A stretch of DNA of 64,000 nucleotides from Collinsella sp. (GTDB lineage Bacteria; Actinomycetota; Coriobacteriia; Coriobacteriales; Coriobacteriaceae), in NCBI GenBank assembly GCA_018382125.1, contig JAGZQO010000001.1, positions 62,001 through 126,000 on the forward strand, written 5' to 3'. The notes beneath the pieces were generated by a model, which did no database searches, was not told where the DNA came from, and was given only the letters and a program-made list of their open reading frames with translations. Shown in pieces: positions 32,809-40,443 of the stretch. A program made the position numbers and the translations under genes. Position 1 is the stretch's first letter, and every line of letters begins with the position of its first letter.

Positions 32809-33519
32809 ATGGGTCAGAAAGTCTACCCCACCGGCTTCCGTCTTGGCATCACCGAGAACTGGCGCTCCCGCTGGTTCGCAGAGAAGGATTACGCTAAGAC
32901 CCTCGGTAACGATCTCGAGATCCGCAAGTACCTCGAGAAGCGTCTTTCCCGCGCAGCTGTCTCCCGCGTCGAGATCGAGCGCGCTGGCGACAAGGTGAAG
33001 GTCATTATCCTCACCGCTCGCCCCGGCGTTGTCATCGGTAAGAAGGGTGCCGAGATCGATACCCTCCGCACCGAGCTCGAGAAGGTCGCTGGCGTCTCCA
33101 AGGGCCAGCTCTCCGTCGACGTTGTCGAGATCAAGCGCCCCGAGCTCGACGCCAACCTCGTTGCTCAGTCCATTGCTGAGCAGCTCGAGGGCCGCGTTGC
33201 CTTCCGTCGCGCTATGCGCAAGGCTGTCCAGTCTGCCCGCAAGGCCGGCGCTAAGGGCATCCGTATCCAGTGCTCCGGTCGTCTCGGCGGTGCCGAGATG
33301 GGCCGTCGTGAGTGGTACCGCGAGGGTCGCGTGCCTCTGCACACCCTCCGTGCCAAGATCGACTACGGCACGGCTGTCGCCAGCACCACCATGGGCGCTT
33401 GCGGCGTGAAGGTCTGGATCTACCTGGGCGAGAAGCTCCCGGGCCAGCCTGTTCCCAACCCTGCACTCGAGGGCTCTTCCCGTCCTCGTCGTCGTAACTC
33501 CGAGAGGAGGGGTCAGTAG
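32809..33519 (+). CDS. rpsC: 30S ribosomal protein S3
   Basis: mRNA entry-channel protein. 236 residues with the KH motif VIGKKGAEIDTL near 75-86 and GRLGGAEMGRREWYREGR near 158-175. ATG at 32809 with AAAGGAGG upstream. The stop overlaps the rplP start by one base. Confidence 0.97.
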   Translation: MGQKVYPTGFRLGITENWRSRWFAEKDYAKTLGNDLEIRKYLEKRLSRAAVSRVEIERAGDKVKVIILTARPGVVIGKKGAEIDTLRTELEKVAGVSKGQLSVDVVEIKRPELDANLVAQSIAEQLEGRVAFRRAMRKAVQSARKAGAKGIRIQCSGRLGGAEMGRREWYREGRVPLHTLRAKIDYGTAVASTTMGACGVKVWIYLGEKLPGQPVPNPALEGSSRPRRRNSERRGQ

Positions 33520-34022
33520 TGCTTGCCCCTAAGCGTATTCTTCACCGCAAGGTGCAGCGTGGCTCCATGAAGGGCCAGGCCAAGGGTAATACCGAGCTGC
33601 ATTTCGGCGAGTTTGGTATCCAGGCTCTCGAGGCCCATTGGATCACCAACCGTCAGATCGAGGCCGCTCGTATTGCCATGACCCGCTACATGAAGCGTGG
33701 CGGTCGTGTCTACATCACGATCTTCCCCGATAAGCCCATCACCAAGAAGCCTGCCGAGACTCGCATGGGTTCTGGTAAGGGTAACCCCGAGGAGTGGGTG
33801 GCCGTCGTCAAGCCCGGCCGCATCATGTTCGAGGTCAAGGGTGTTCCCGAGGAGGTCGCTCGCGAGGCTCTGCGTCTTGCGCAGCACAAGCTCCCCATCA
33901 AGACCAAGATTGTTGCTGCCAAGAACGCTGAGCAGCGCATCGAGAAGGAGATGGCTGAGGAGGCCGCTCTCGAGGCCAAGTGGGCTGCTGAGGACGCCGC
34001 CGCCGCCAAGGAGGAGAACTAA
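33519..34022 (+). CDS. rplP: 50S ribosomal protein L16
   Basis: Binds near the A site and helps position tRNA. 167 residues: MLAPKRILHRKVQRGSMKG at the start and KPGRIMFEVKGV near 98-109. E. coli L16 is 136 residues; this one has about 30 extra C-terminal residues rich in Ala, Glu and Lys. GTG start at 33519 overlapping the rpsC stop, with GAGAGGAGG upstream. Confidence 0.96.
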   Translation: MLAPKRILHRKVQRGSMKGQAKGNTELHFGEFGIQALEAHWITNRQIEAARIAMTRYMKRGGRVYITIFPDKPITKKPAETRMGSGKGNPEEWVAVVKPGRIMFEVKGVPEEVAREALRLAQHKLPIKTKIVAAKNAEQRIEKEMAEEAALEAKWAAEDAAAAKEEN

Positions 34023-34237
34023 TGAAGCCCGCAGAGATTCGTGAGCTCTCGGACGCTCAGCTCGTTGAGAAGCTGAAGGAAATGCGCGCCGAGCTCTTTA
34101 ACCTTCGTTTCCAGATGGCCACCAGCCAGCTGGACAACACCGCTCGCGTCAACACCGTGAAGAAGGACATCGCTCGCGTCCTCACGGAGCAGCGCGCCCG
34201 CGAGATCGCAGCGGAGAAGTCCGCTGTCGCCGAGTAG
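34022..34237 (+). CDS. rpmC: 50S ribosomal protein L29
   Basis: Small helical protein at the tunnel exit. 71 residues; ELFNLRFQMATSQLDN near 27-42 is the family signature. ATG overlaps the rplP stop by one base. Confidence 0.96.
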   Translation: MKPAEIRELSDAQLVEKLKEMRAELFNLRFQMATSQLDNTARVNTVKKDIARVLTEQRAREIAAEKSAVAE

Positions 34238-34253
34238 GACCTAAGGAGAGAAC

Positions 34254-34514
34254 ATGACTGAATCGCGTAACTCGCGTAAGGTCCGTACGGGTGTCGTTAC
34301 CTCCGTCTCCGGTGCCAAGACCATTGTTGTCACCATCACCGAGCGCAAGCGTCACCCCAAGTACGGCAAGATGATGACCAGCTCCAAGAAGCTGCACGCT
34401 CACGACGAGGAGTGCACGGCTGGCGTGGGCGACACCGTCCGCGTTATGGAGACCCGTCCTATGTCCAAGATGAAGCGTTGGCGCCTCATCGAGGTCGTCG
34501 AGCGCGCTAAATAA
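34254..34514 (+). CDS. rpsQ: 30S ribosomal protein S17
   Basis: Primary 16S rRNA binding protein. 86 residues: RKVRTGVVTSVSGAKTIVV near the start and VGDTVRVMETRPMSKMKRWR near 61-80. ATG at 34254 with AAGGAGAG upstream. A 118-base gap follows. Confidence 0.96.
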   Translation: MTESRNSRKVRTGVVTSVSGAKTIVVTITERKRHPKYGKMMTSSKKLHAHDEECTAGVGDTVRVMETRPMSKMKRWRLIEVVERAK

Positions 34515-34541
34515 GCAGTCGCTCTTACGACTTGTACGTTT

Positions 34542-34607
34542 CCGAAGATGTGCGTATGCCTGGCTTGCATACCACGGGCCGCATAAAGGCTGCGCACCTC
34601 TCTTCGG
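34542..34607 (+). promoter_or_regulatory. Structured leader before rplN
   Basis: CCGAAGA (34542-34548) pairs with TCTTCGG (34601-34607), GTGCG with CGCAC inside it, and GTATGC/GCATAC form an inner hairpin. Together they make a branched structure of about 65 bases ending 25 bases before the rplN start. Possibly a protein-binding leader; no known family is recognised. Confidence 0.45.
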
Positions 34608-34632
34608 TTCTTAGTTCGGAGGAACATCTACC

Positions 34633-35001
34633 ATGATTCAGATGCAAACCATGCTGAACGTCGCCGACAACTCCGGCGCTCGCAAGATTCGCTGCATCAA
34701 GGTGCTTGGCGGTTCCAAGCGTCGTTATGCAGGCATCGGCGATGTGTTCATCGGTGCTGTCCAGGAGGCTACCCCTGGCGCCAACGTCAAGAAGAAGGAC
34801 GTTGTCCGTTGCGTCGTCGTTCGCACCGTTAAGGAGATCCGCCGCAAGGATGGCTCCTACATTCGCTTTGATGAGAACGCCTGCGTTGTCATCAACAACG
34901 ATGGTTCGCCCGTCGGTACCCGTATCTTCGGGCCCGTCGCTCGCGAGCTTCGTGACAAGAAGTACATGAAGATCGTCTCGCTCGCTCCCGAGACCCTGTA
35001 G
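34633..35001 (+). CDS. rplN: 50S ribosomal protein L14
   Basis: Interface protein that contacts 16S rRNA. 122 residues: MIQMQTMLNVADNSGARK at the N terminus and GSPVGTRIFGPVAREL near 94-109. ATG at 34633 with CGGAGGAA upstream. Confidence 0.97.
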   Translation: MIQMQTMLNVADNSGARKIRCIKVLGGSKRRYAGIGDVFIGAVQEATPGANVKKKDVVRCVVVRTVKEIRRKDGSYIRFDENACVVINNDGSPVGTRIFGPVARELRDKKYMKIVSLAPETL

Positions 35002-35014
35002 TTAGGGGAGATAT

Positions 35015-35320
35015 ATGTATATCAAGAAGGGCGATAAGGTCCAGGTTCTCTCTGGTAAGGATCGCGGCAAGCAGGGCGTTGTCCTGCGTGCTCTCCCCGC
35101 CGAGAACAAGGTCGTTGTCGAGGGCGTTTCGGTCGTCAAGAAGGCCGTCAAGCCCAACGCTGCCAACCAGCAGGGCGGCATCGTTTCGCAGGAGGCTCCC
35201 ATCGACGCCTCCAACGTCAATCTCGTTTGCCCCGAGTGCGGTAAGGTTACCCGCGTCGGTCACGAGAAGGACGGCAAGAACAAGCTGCGCGTCTGCAAGA
35301 AGTGCGGCCACAAGTTCTAA
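35015..35320 (+). CDS. rplX: 50S ribosomal protein L24
   Basis: Assembly-initiating 50S protein. 101 residues: KKGDKVQVLSGKDRGKQG (KOW motif) at the start and a C-terminal CPECGK...CKKCGH pair that could bind zinc. ATG at 35015 with GGGGAG upstream. A terminator follows directly, although rplE, rpsN, rpsH and others normally continue this operon. Confidence 0.96.
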   Translation: MYIKKGDKVQVLSGKDRGKQGVVLRALPAENKVVVEGVSVVKKAVKPNAANQQGGIVSQEAPIDASNVNLVCPECGKVTRVGHEKDGKNKLRVCKKCGHKF

Positions 35321-35349
35321 GCTGCCCGCAACATCAAGTTGCTAGCAAA

Positions 35350-35382
35350 GGCCCGGATGCCACGGCACCCGGGCCTTTTTCT
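35350..35382 (+). terminator. Rho-independent terminator after rplX
   Basis: GGCCCGG and CCCGGGCC arms with TGCC/GGCA inside, then TTTTTCTATT. Confidence 0.9.
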
Positions 35383-35388
35383 ATTCCT

Positions 35389-35580
35389 ACTCATTGGGGA
35401 CAGACTTAAATGAGTAGTCGTTGGGGACGTTCTTAAACGACCAGTCGATGGGGACTGTCTTTAGATTTGTTTATCTGGTCATCTGGGATAGGCTTCAACG
35501 AAAGCGGCACATAGGGACTGTCTCTAGGTGCCGGCACATAGGGACGTTCCCTTTTTGCCGGCAGTTTGGGACGGTCCTTT
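35389..35580. repeat. Cluster of hairpin repeats with GGGGACAG-type cores
   Basis: At least four small hairpins in tandem, each with GGGAC in the loop. ACTCATT/AATGAGT (35389-35415) encloses GGGGACAGACTTA. GTCGTT/AACGAC lies near 35417-35441. GGCAC/GTGCC lies near 35506-35531. TGCCGGCA arms near 35529-35563 enclose ATAGGGACGTTCCC. Stems differ while the loop core is kept. No transposase is nearby. Confidence 0.65.
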
Positions 35581-35677
35581 GATGTCTGATGCCCTCAGAG
35601 GGGTGGAGTATCACGGCCTACTCTGTTCTTTAGGGCTTTGGTGTTCCGCCTCTTTATGCTTCACAAGGATCGTCGCA

Positions 35678-35725
35678 TGCGCATTCATGCGCATAGTTTT
35701 GCGCGACAATGCGCATAACTGCGCA
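35678..35725. promoter_or_regulatory. Phased array of TGCGCA sites upstream of the oxidoreductase gene
   Basis: The palindrome TGCGCA occurs at 35678, 35688, 35710 and 35720, with TGCGCG at 35700. Start-to-start spacings are 10, 12, 10 and 10 bases, which puts all sites on one face of the helix. A candidate binding region for the DeoR-type regulator encoded two genes later or for another repressor. About 85 bases downstream, TATAGG (35809-35814) is a possible -10. Confidence 0.5.
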
Positions 35726-35857
35726 AACATCTGCCAACTATGGCTAAATAATGACCGATAAGCAAATAAATACGCAAACACGAGCAGATACGCGCGCAAT
35801 TGTGCGACTATAGGGTTGTTAGAAATGAAGGACTTCCGATGACTCAGGAGGCACATC

Positions 35858-36937
35858 ATGGCAGATTCCAAACAGGCTCCGCTCGACGCCGAGGCAGCCG
35901 CAAAGGCGGCGTTTGCCTCGGTCCAGAATCAGCCGTTCCCAAACGACATCTTTACGGCTCCCGAGCTTCGTTGGGCAGTGATCGGGTGCGGTGTTATCGC
36001 GAACCAGATGGCTCAGTCCCTTGCCCTGGCCGGCCGCAAGCTTACGGGCGTTGCCAACCGCACGCTCACCAAGGCTCAGGCTTTTGCCGAGCAGTATGGC
36101 GTCGAGAAGGTGTACGAGACGGTCGAGGACCTCTACGCCGATCCGGACATCGACGCCGTCTATATCACCACGCCGCACAACACGCATATCACCTATCTGC
36201 GTGCTGCGCTGGCCGCCGGCAAGCACGTGCTCTGCGAGAAGGCCATTACCCTCAATTCCGCCGAGCTTGACGAGGCCCGTGCCATCGCCGACGAGCACAA
36301 CGTGGTTCTTATGGATGCCACCACGGTGCTCCACATGCCGCTGTATCAGGAGCTGCGCCGTCGCATGGATGCGGGCGACTTTGGCCGTATGAACCTTGCT
36401 CAGCTCAACTTTGGTAGCTATAAGGAGTACGGCGACCTGACCAATCGCTTCTACAACCGCAACCTTGCTGGCGGTGCCATGCTCGATATTGGCGTGTATG
36501 CCCTGTCCGTCATGCGTCTCTTTATGGCAAGCCAGCCCGCTGAGGTCGTTTCGCTGGGCAACACCTGCGAGACCGGTGTTGACGTTGCGGGCGGCATCGT
36601 CTGCCGTAATGCCGAACAGCAGCTGGGCGTGGTGAGCCTTACGCTCCACTCCAAGCAGCCCAAGCGTTCGGTCATCAGCTTCGATAAGTGCTATATCGAG
36701 GTCAACGAGTATCCGCGCGCCGATCACGCGACCATCGTGTGGACTGCAGACGGTCACCGCGAGGAAGTCCACGCTGGTATCGAGGCCTATGCCCTGTGCT
36801 ATGAGATTGCCGATCTGGAGAAGGCCGTTGTCGGTGACAATTCGAAGTGCGAACTTCTGGACTATGCTTCTGATGTTATGGAGCTCATGACCAAGCTCCG
36901 CGCCGATTGGGGAGTCGTGTACCCCGAGGAGGAGTAA
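35858..36937 (+). CDS. Gfo/Idh/MocA family NAD(P)-dependent oxidoreductase
   Basis: 359 residues. After a 38-residue leader comes a Rossmann domain with VIGCGVIANQM near 42-52, then CEKAITLN with the conserved Lys128 of this family. GGAMLDIGVYAL is in the C-terminal domain. Acts on a sugar, sugar acid or inositol, not predictable. Followed three bases later by a DeoR regulator and then a PTS, suggesting a small sugar-use module. ATG at 35858 with CAGGAGG upstream; base composition is like the host. Confidence 0.88.
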   Translation: MADSKQAPLDAEAAAKAAFASVQNQPFPNDIFTAPELRWAVIGCGVIANQMAQSLALAGRKLTGVANRTLTKAQAFAEQYGVEKVYETVEDLYADPDIDAVYITTPHNTHITYLRAALAAGKHVLCEKAITLNSAELDEARAIADEHNVVLMDATTVLHMPLYQELRRRMDAGDFGRMNLAQLNFGSYKEYGDLTNRFYNRNLAGGAMLDIGVYALSVMRLFMASQPAEVVSLGNTCETGVDVAGGIVCRNAEQQLGVVSLTLHSKQPKRSVISFDKCYIEVNEYPRADHATIVWTADGHREEVHAGIEAYALCYEIADLEKAVVGDNSKCELLDYASDVMELMTKLRADWGVVYPEEE

Positions 36938-36940
36938 GCG

Positions 36941-37687
36941 ATGCTTGCGGAAGATAGGCTCAACGCGATCGTGTCGATGGTGCAGCAGGCTGGCTCGGTT
37001 ACCGTGCCGGAGCTTGCCGAGGCCCTGGGCGTGACGCCGTCCACCATTCGCCGTGACTTGCAGACGCTTGATCGCGCGCACCGCATTGCCAAAGTGCACG
37101 GAGGCGCCACGAGCCTTGAGCGCGCGCACGTGACGCGCGACCTGACGATCAGCGAGCGCAGCGACCTCCACAACGACGACAAGGAGCGCATCTGCGCCCG
37201 TGCCGCGGCTCTCGTGGAGCCCGATAGCTTCGTGTATATCGATTCGGGCTCGACGACGCTCAGGCTCATCGAGCATCTTCCGCATCTCGAGGGCGTCACC
37301 TATGTGACCGATTCTGTGCTCCACGCTCAGCATCTTGCCCTGCGCGGCATGCGCACCGTGGTGCTGGGCGGCGAGCTCAAGCCCGAGACTGAGGCGCTCG
37401 TTGGTCCCGATGCCCTGGCAACCCTGGACCGCTACAACTTTAACTGCGGTTTTTGGGGTTCCAACGGCATTGCCGCCGAGCAAGGCTTTACGACGCCCGA
37501 TATCGAGGAGGCGCAGGTCAAGCGTATCTCGATGCGTCATACCGCTAAGCGCTTCGTAATCTCGGACGCCAGTAAATTTGGCATGGTGGCGCCCGTCAAG
37601 TTCGCGGACTTCCGCGATGCAACGATCATCACCGCGGGCGAGGTTCCCGCCAAGTACCAGTCGATGGACAACGTCATCACGGTCTAG
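36941..37687 (+). CDS. DeoR/GlpR family transcriptional regulator
   Basis: 248 residues. N-terminal winged HTH (VTVPELAEALGVTPSTIRRDL, split across about 20-40) and a C-terminal sugar-phosphate sensing domain (VYIDSGSTTLRLIEHL, VVLGGELK). This family is usually inactivated by a phosphosugar made by the genes it controls. Probably controls the oxidoreductase before it and the PTS after it; the TGCGCA array is a candidate site. ATG at 36941. Confidence 0.9.
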   Translation: MLAEDRLNAIVSMVQQAGSVTVPELAEALGVTPSTIRRDLQTLDRAHRIAKVHGGATSLERAHVTRDLTISERSDLHNDDKERICARAAALVEPDSFVYIDSGSTTLRLIEHLPHLEGVTYVTDSVLHAQHLALRGMRTVVLGGELKPETEALVGPDALATLDRYNFNCGFWGSNGIAAEQGFTTPDIEEAQVKRISMRHTAKRFVISDASKFGMVAPVKFADFRDATIITAGEVPAKYQSMDNVITV

Positions 37688-37710
37688 CGACAGGGGCAGG
37701 ACAAGGCTAA

Positions 37711-37747
37711 AACCACCACAAAGGTGCCTGTCCCCATTGTGGTGGTT
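37711..37747. repeat. Hairpin repeat, AACCACCACAA subtype, copy 1
   Basis: AACCACCACAA (37711-37721) and TTGTGGTGGTT (37737-37747) enclose AGGTGCCTGTCCCCA. Identical over the whole hairpin to 39731-39771, on the other side of the EIIBC gene. Confidence 0.75.
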
Positions 37748-37911
37748 CCGATGGCCCCGCCGGGCATGGTTGCCCAGTACCCCTGTTTCCATACGACGTG
37801 ATCATGTCCGTCGGAGCTATCGGCTCTAATCAAAACGCAAACACAAGGTAATACGCAGGTTTTGGCCCTCTGGAGGCGAGGGGTGGGCCTGCTTGTGCAA
37901 AAGGAGGAAAC

Positions 37912-39402
37912 ATGTCAGCTACGAACGAGAAAACGGGAGGCGGCGCCTACGACGTCGTCGCCATCACGGCGTGCCCAACGGGTATTGCCCACACGTTTAT
38001 GGCGGCAAAGGGGCTTGAGGATCAGGCTGCCAAGATGGGCGTGAGCATCAAGGTCGAAACCCAGGGCTCGGGCGGTGCCAAGAACGTGTTGACGGCCGCC
38101 GACATCGCGGGTGCCAAGGGTGTCATCATCGCGGCGGACAAGAACGTCGAGCTCGACCGCTTTGACGGCAAGCCGGTCTATTCGTGTGCCGTCACGCGCG
38201 GCATCAACGATGCCGAGGAGCTCATCAACATCGCACTGGCAGGCAATGCGCCCATCCATCACGTAGCCGGCGGTGCGTCCGCTCAGCCTGCCGTTGAGGG
38301 CGAGTCCGAGGGCCTGGGCCGCAGGGTCTACAAGGACCTTATGAACGGCGTCTCGCACATGCTGCCGTTCGTCGTCGGTGGCGGCATCCTTATGGCGCTC
38401 TCGTTCCTGCTCGACCAAGCAGGACTGGGTACGAGCGCCTACGGTCACAGCACGCCGGTCGCGGCTTTCTTTAACCTGGCGGGCAACCAAGCGTTCAACT
38501 TTATGCTGCCCATCCTTGCGGGCTACATTGCCATGTCCATCGCCGACCGCCCGGGCCTTGCCGCGGGCTTTGTGGGCGGCTGGATCGCCAAACAGGGCTT
38601 TACGCTCGGATATCTGACGACGGCCATGGATGCCGACGCTCAGGCACAGCTGGTCTCCGCAGGCTTTTTGGGTGCGCTGCTGGTCGGTTTTGCCGCCGGT
38701 GTCATCGTTAACGCGCTCAAGAAGGCGGCAAGCGTGCTGCCCGAGTCGCTTGACGGCATCAAGCCCATGCTCATCTACCCGGTGTTCGGCATTCTTCTGA
38801 CCAGCCTGTTTATGATGGCCGTCAACCCCATCATGGGCGTCATCAACACCGCCATCACCGGTGCGCTCAATGGCCTCTCCGGCACGAGCATCGTCCTGCT
38901 GGGCATCATCTGCGCCGGCATGCAGGCGACCGACATGGGTGGCCCCATCAACAAGGCCGCGTACGTCTTTGGCACCGCCGCCCTTGCCGAGCAGACCGTT
39001 CAGGGCAACATGATCATGGCTGCCGTCATGGCCGGAGGCATGGTTCCGCCACTGGTCATCGCCCTTTCCACGACGTTCTTTAAGAACCGTTGGACCGAGG
39101 CCGATCGCAAGGCCGGTCTGGTGAACTACATCATGGGTCTGTCGTTTATTACCGAGGGTGCCATTCCCTTTGCCGCAGCCGATCCGCTGCGCGTGCTGCC
39201 CGCCTGCATCCTGGGCTCCGCGACCGCCGGTGGCCTGTCGATGATCTTTGGTTGCGCGAGCCCCGCTCCGCACGGTGGCGCCTGGGTTATCGCGGTCATC
39301 ACGAACCCGGTGCAGTACCTGCTGGCACTTGCCATCGGCGCCGTGGTTGGTTGCCTGGTTATGAGCTTCCTCAAGAAACCTCTCGACAAGACTGCCGAGT
39401 AA
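37912..39402 (+). CDS. PTS fructose-type EIIBC component
   Basis: Phosphorylating sugar permease. 496 residues: an EIIB domain (about 12-110) with the phosphocysteine Cys21 in TACPTGIAHTFMAA, a linker, and a fructose-family EIIC domain (about 140-485) with eight or more membrane segments and the conserved FITEGAIPFAAADP. No EIIA is present. Preceded by a DeoR regulator and oxidoreductase, so the substrate may be a fructose-like sugar. ATG at 37912 with AAAGGAGG upstream. Confidence 0.92.
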   Translation: MSATNEKTGGGAYDVVAITACPTGIAHTFMAAKGLEDQAAKMGVSIKVETQGSGGAKNVLTAADIAGAKGVIIAADKNVELDRFDGKPVYSCAVTRGINDAEELINIALAGNAPIHHVAGGASAQPAVEGESEGLGRRVYKDLMNGVSHMLPFVVGGGILMALSFLLDQAGLGTSAYGHSTPVAAFFNLAGNQAFNFMLPILAGYIAMSIADRPGLAAGFVGGWIAKQGFTLGYLTTAMDADAQAQLVSAGFLGALLVGFAAGVIVNALKKAASVLPESLDGIKPMLIYPVFGILLTSLFMMAVNPIMGVINTAITGALNGLSGTSIVLLGIICAGMQATDMGGPINKAAYVFGTAALAEQTVQGNMIMAAVMAGGMVPPLVIALSTTFFKNRWTEADRKAGLVNYIMGLSFITEGAIPFAAADPLRVLPACILGSATAGGLSMIFGCASPAPHGGAWVIAVITNPVQYLLALAIGAVVGCLVMSFLKKPLDKTAE

Positions 39403-39429
39403 CGAAAAACCAGATTCATTTCTCAATAG

Positions 39430-39468
39430 AAAAGCGGCAACGTCCATCACTGGCGTTGCCGCTTTTGT
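39430..39468 (+). terminator. Rho-independent terminator after EIIBC
   Basis: AAAAGCGGCAACG and CGTTGCCGCTTTT arms, 13 bp and perfect, then GTTGT. It can work in both directions. Confidence 0.9.
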
Positions 39469-39480
39469 TGTCTGCTGGTT

Positions 39481-39700
39481 TGTCTAAATCTGTAACAACT
39501 AGACTGTCAGAAGCGGATTAGGTGTTACAGATTGAGATGCTTCTGAGCCGCGCCGCCCCTTTGTCTCAATCTGTAACAGCTGTGACCGATTTTGCCGAGT
39601 TACTGTTACAGATCGAGATTTTCTCTTGAGGGGAGATTCGAATGTCTCGATCTGTAACAGATAGACCGGGAAATGGGTTCTAACTGTTACAGATTGAGAT
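39481..39700. repeat. Tandem array of three CTGTAACAG hairpins, 81-bp period
   Basis: Left arms TGTCTAAATCTGTAACA (39481), TGTCTCAATCTGTAACAG (39562) and TGTCTCGATCTGTAACAG (39643) start exactly 81 bases apart. Matching right arms CTGTTACAGATYGAGAT start at 39523, 39603 and 39684. Loops of about 23-25 bases differ between units. No gene lies in the interval, and the repeats sit between two convergent transcription units. Confidence 0.8.
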
Positions 39701-39730
39701 CTTTTGCGACACGGTAGAACCATCGCGGCC

Positions 39731-39771
39731 TAAACCACCACAAAGGTGCCTGTCCCCATTGTGGTGGTTTA
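39731..39771. repeat. Hairpin repeat, AACCACCACAA subtype, copy 2
   Basis: TAAACCACCACAA (39731-39743) and TTGTGGTGGTTTA (39759-39771) are perfect 13-bp arms around AGGTGCCTGTCCCCA. The minus-strand stop codon of the pseudouridine synthase gene lies in the right arm. Confidence 0.75.
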
Positions 39772-40428
39772 AGGCTCCCAGGGGCAGGGGGCTTCGATGT
39801 GGATGTGCTCGCCGGTTACGGGATGCGTGAAGGACACGCTGTGGGCGTGGAGCATCAGGCCGCAGGGGCGCGGCGTTCCGTACAGGTCGTCGCCAACCAG
39901 GGGGTGACGCTCGCTGGCCAGGTGCACGCGAATCTGATGCTTGCGGCCGGTGAGCAGCTCGACATCGATATACGAGCGCGTGGGCAGGCCACGACGGCTC
40001 TTAAGACGCTTGAGCACCTTCACGCGCGTCTGAGACGGCTTGCCGCTGGCGCCGACGCGCATCTTTCGGCTGTCGTGACGGTCGCGGGCGATGGGCTTGT
40101 CGATGAGCTTCTCGTTCCAGTCGATCTTGCCCTCGGCGAGCGCCAGGTAGTGCTTTTCGAAAGCGTGGTCGATGACCATCTGGTCAAAGGCGGGCTGCGT
40201 CTGCTTGTCGAGCGAAAACAGCACTACGCCGGTGGTGTCGCGGTCTAGGCGGTTGAGTGGCTGCATGTCGGTCGCGGCAAAGCCGTCGCCCATCGCCAGC
40301 AGCAGGTCGCTGGCGTAGTCGGTGAGCGTGCGCTCGCCGGTGCCGTCGCCGTGGACGATCATGCCAGCGGGCTTGTCGATGGCCATGAGCCAGGCGTCGC
40401 AGTAGAGGACTTGAGGTTCTTCGTTCAC
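39769..40428 (-). CDS. RluA-family pseudouridine synthase
   Basis: Isomerises uridine to pseudouridine in rRNA or tRNA. 219 residues with PLNRLDRDTTGVVLF at 57-71, catalytic Asp62, and GRKHQIRVHLA near 161-171. No S4 domain at the N terminus, so it is the short RluA type; exact target unknown. Minus strand, 15 bases after the U32 gene, likely one transcript. Confidence 0.9.
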   Translation of the reverse strand: MNEEPQVLYCDAWLMAIDKPAGMIVHGDGTGERTLTDYASDLLLAMGDGFAATDMQPLNRLDRDTTGVVLFSLDKQTQPAFDQMVIDHAFEKHYLALAEGKIDWNEKLIDKPIARDRHDSRKMRVGASGKPSQTRVKVLKRLKSRRGLPTRSYIDVELLTGRKHQIRVHLASERHPLVGDDLYGTPRPCGLMLHAHSVSFTHPVTGEHIHIEAPCPWEP

Positions 40429-40443
40429 GTGTAAGCCTTTCGG

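Noticed and set aside
35321..35857. Assembly join at the end of the ribosomal operon
   Set aside because: A proper terminator, host-like repeats and host-like composition on both sides make a real genome end of operon more likely; it cannot be excluded without reads.
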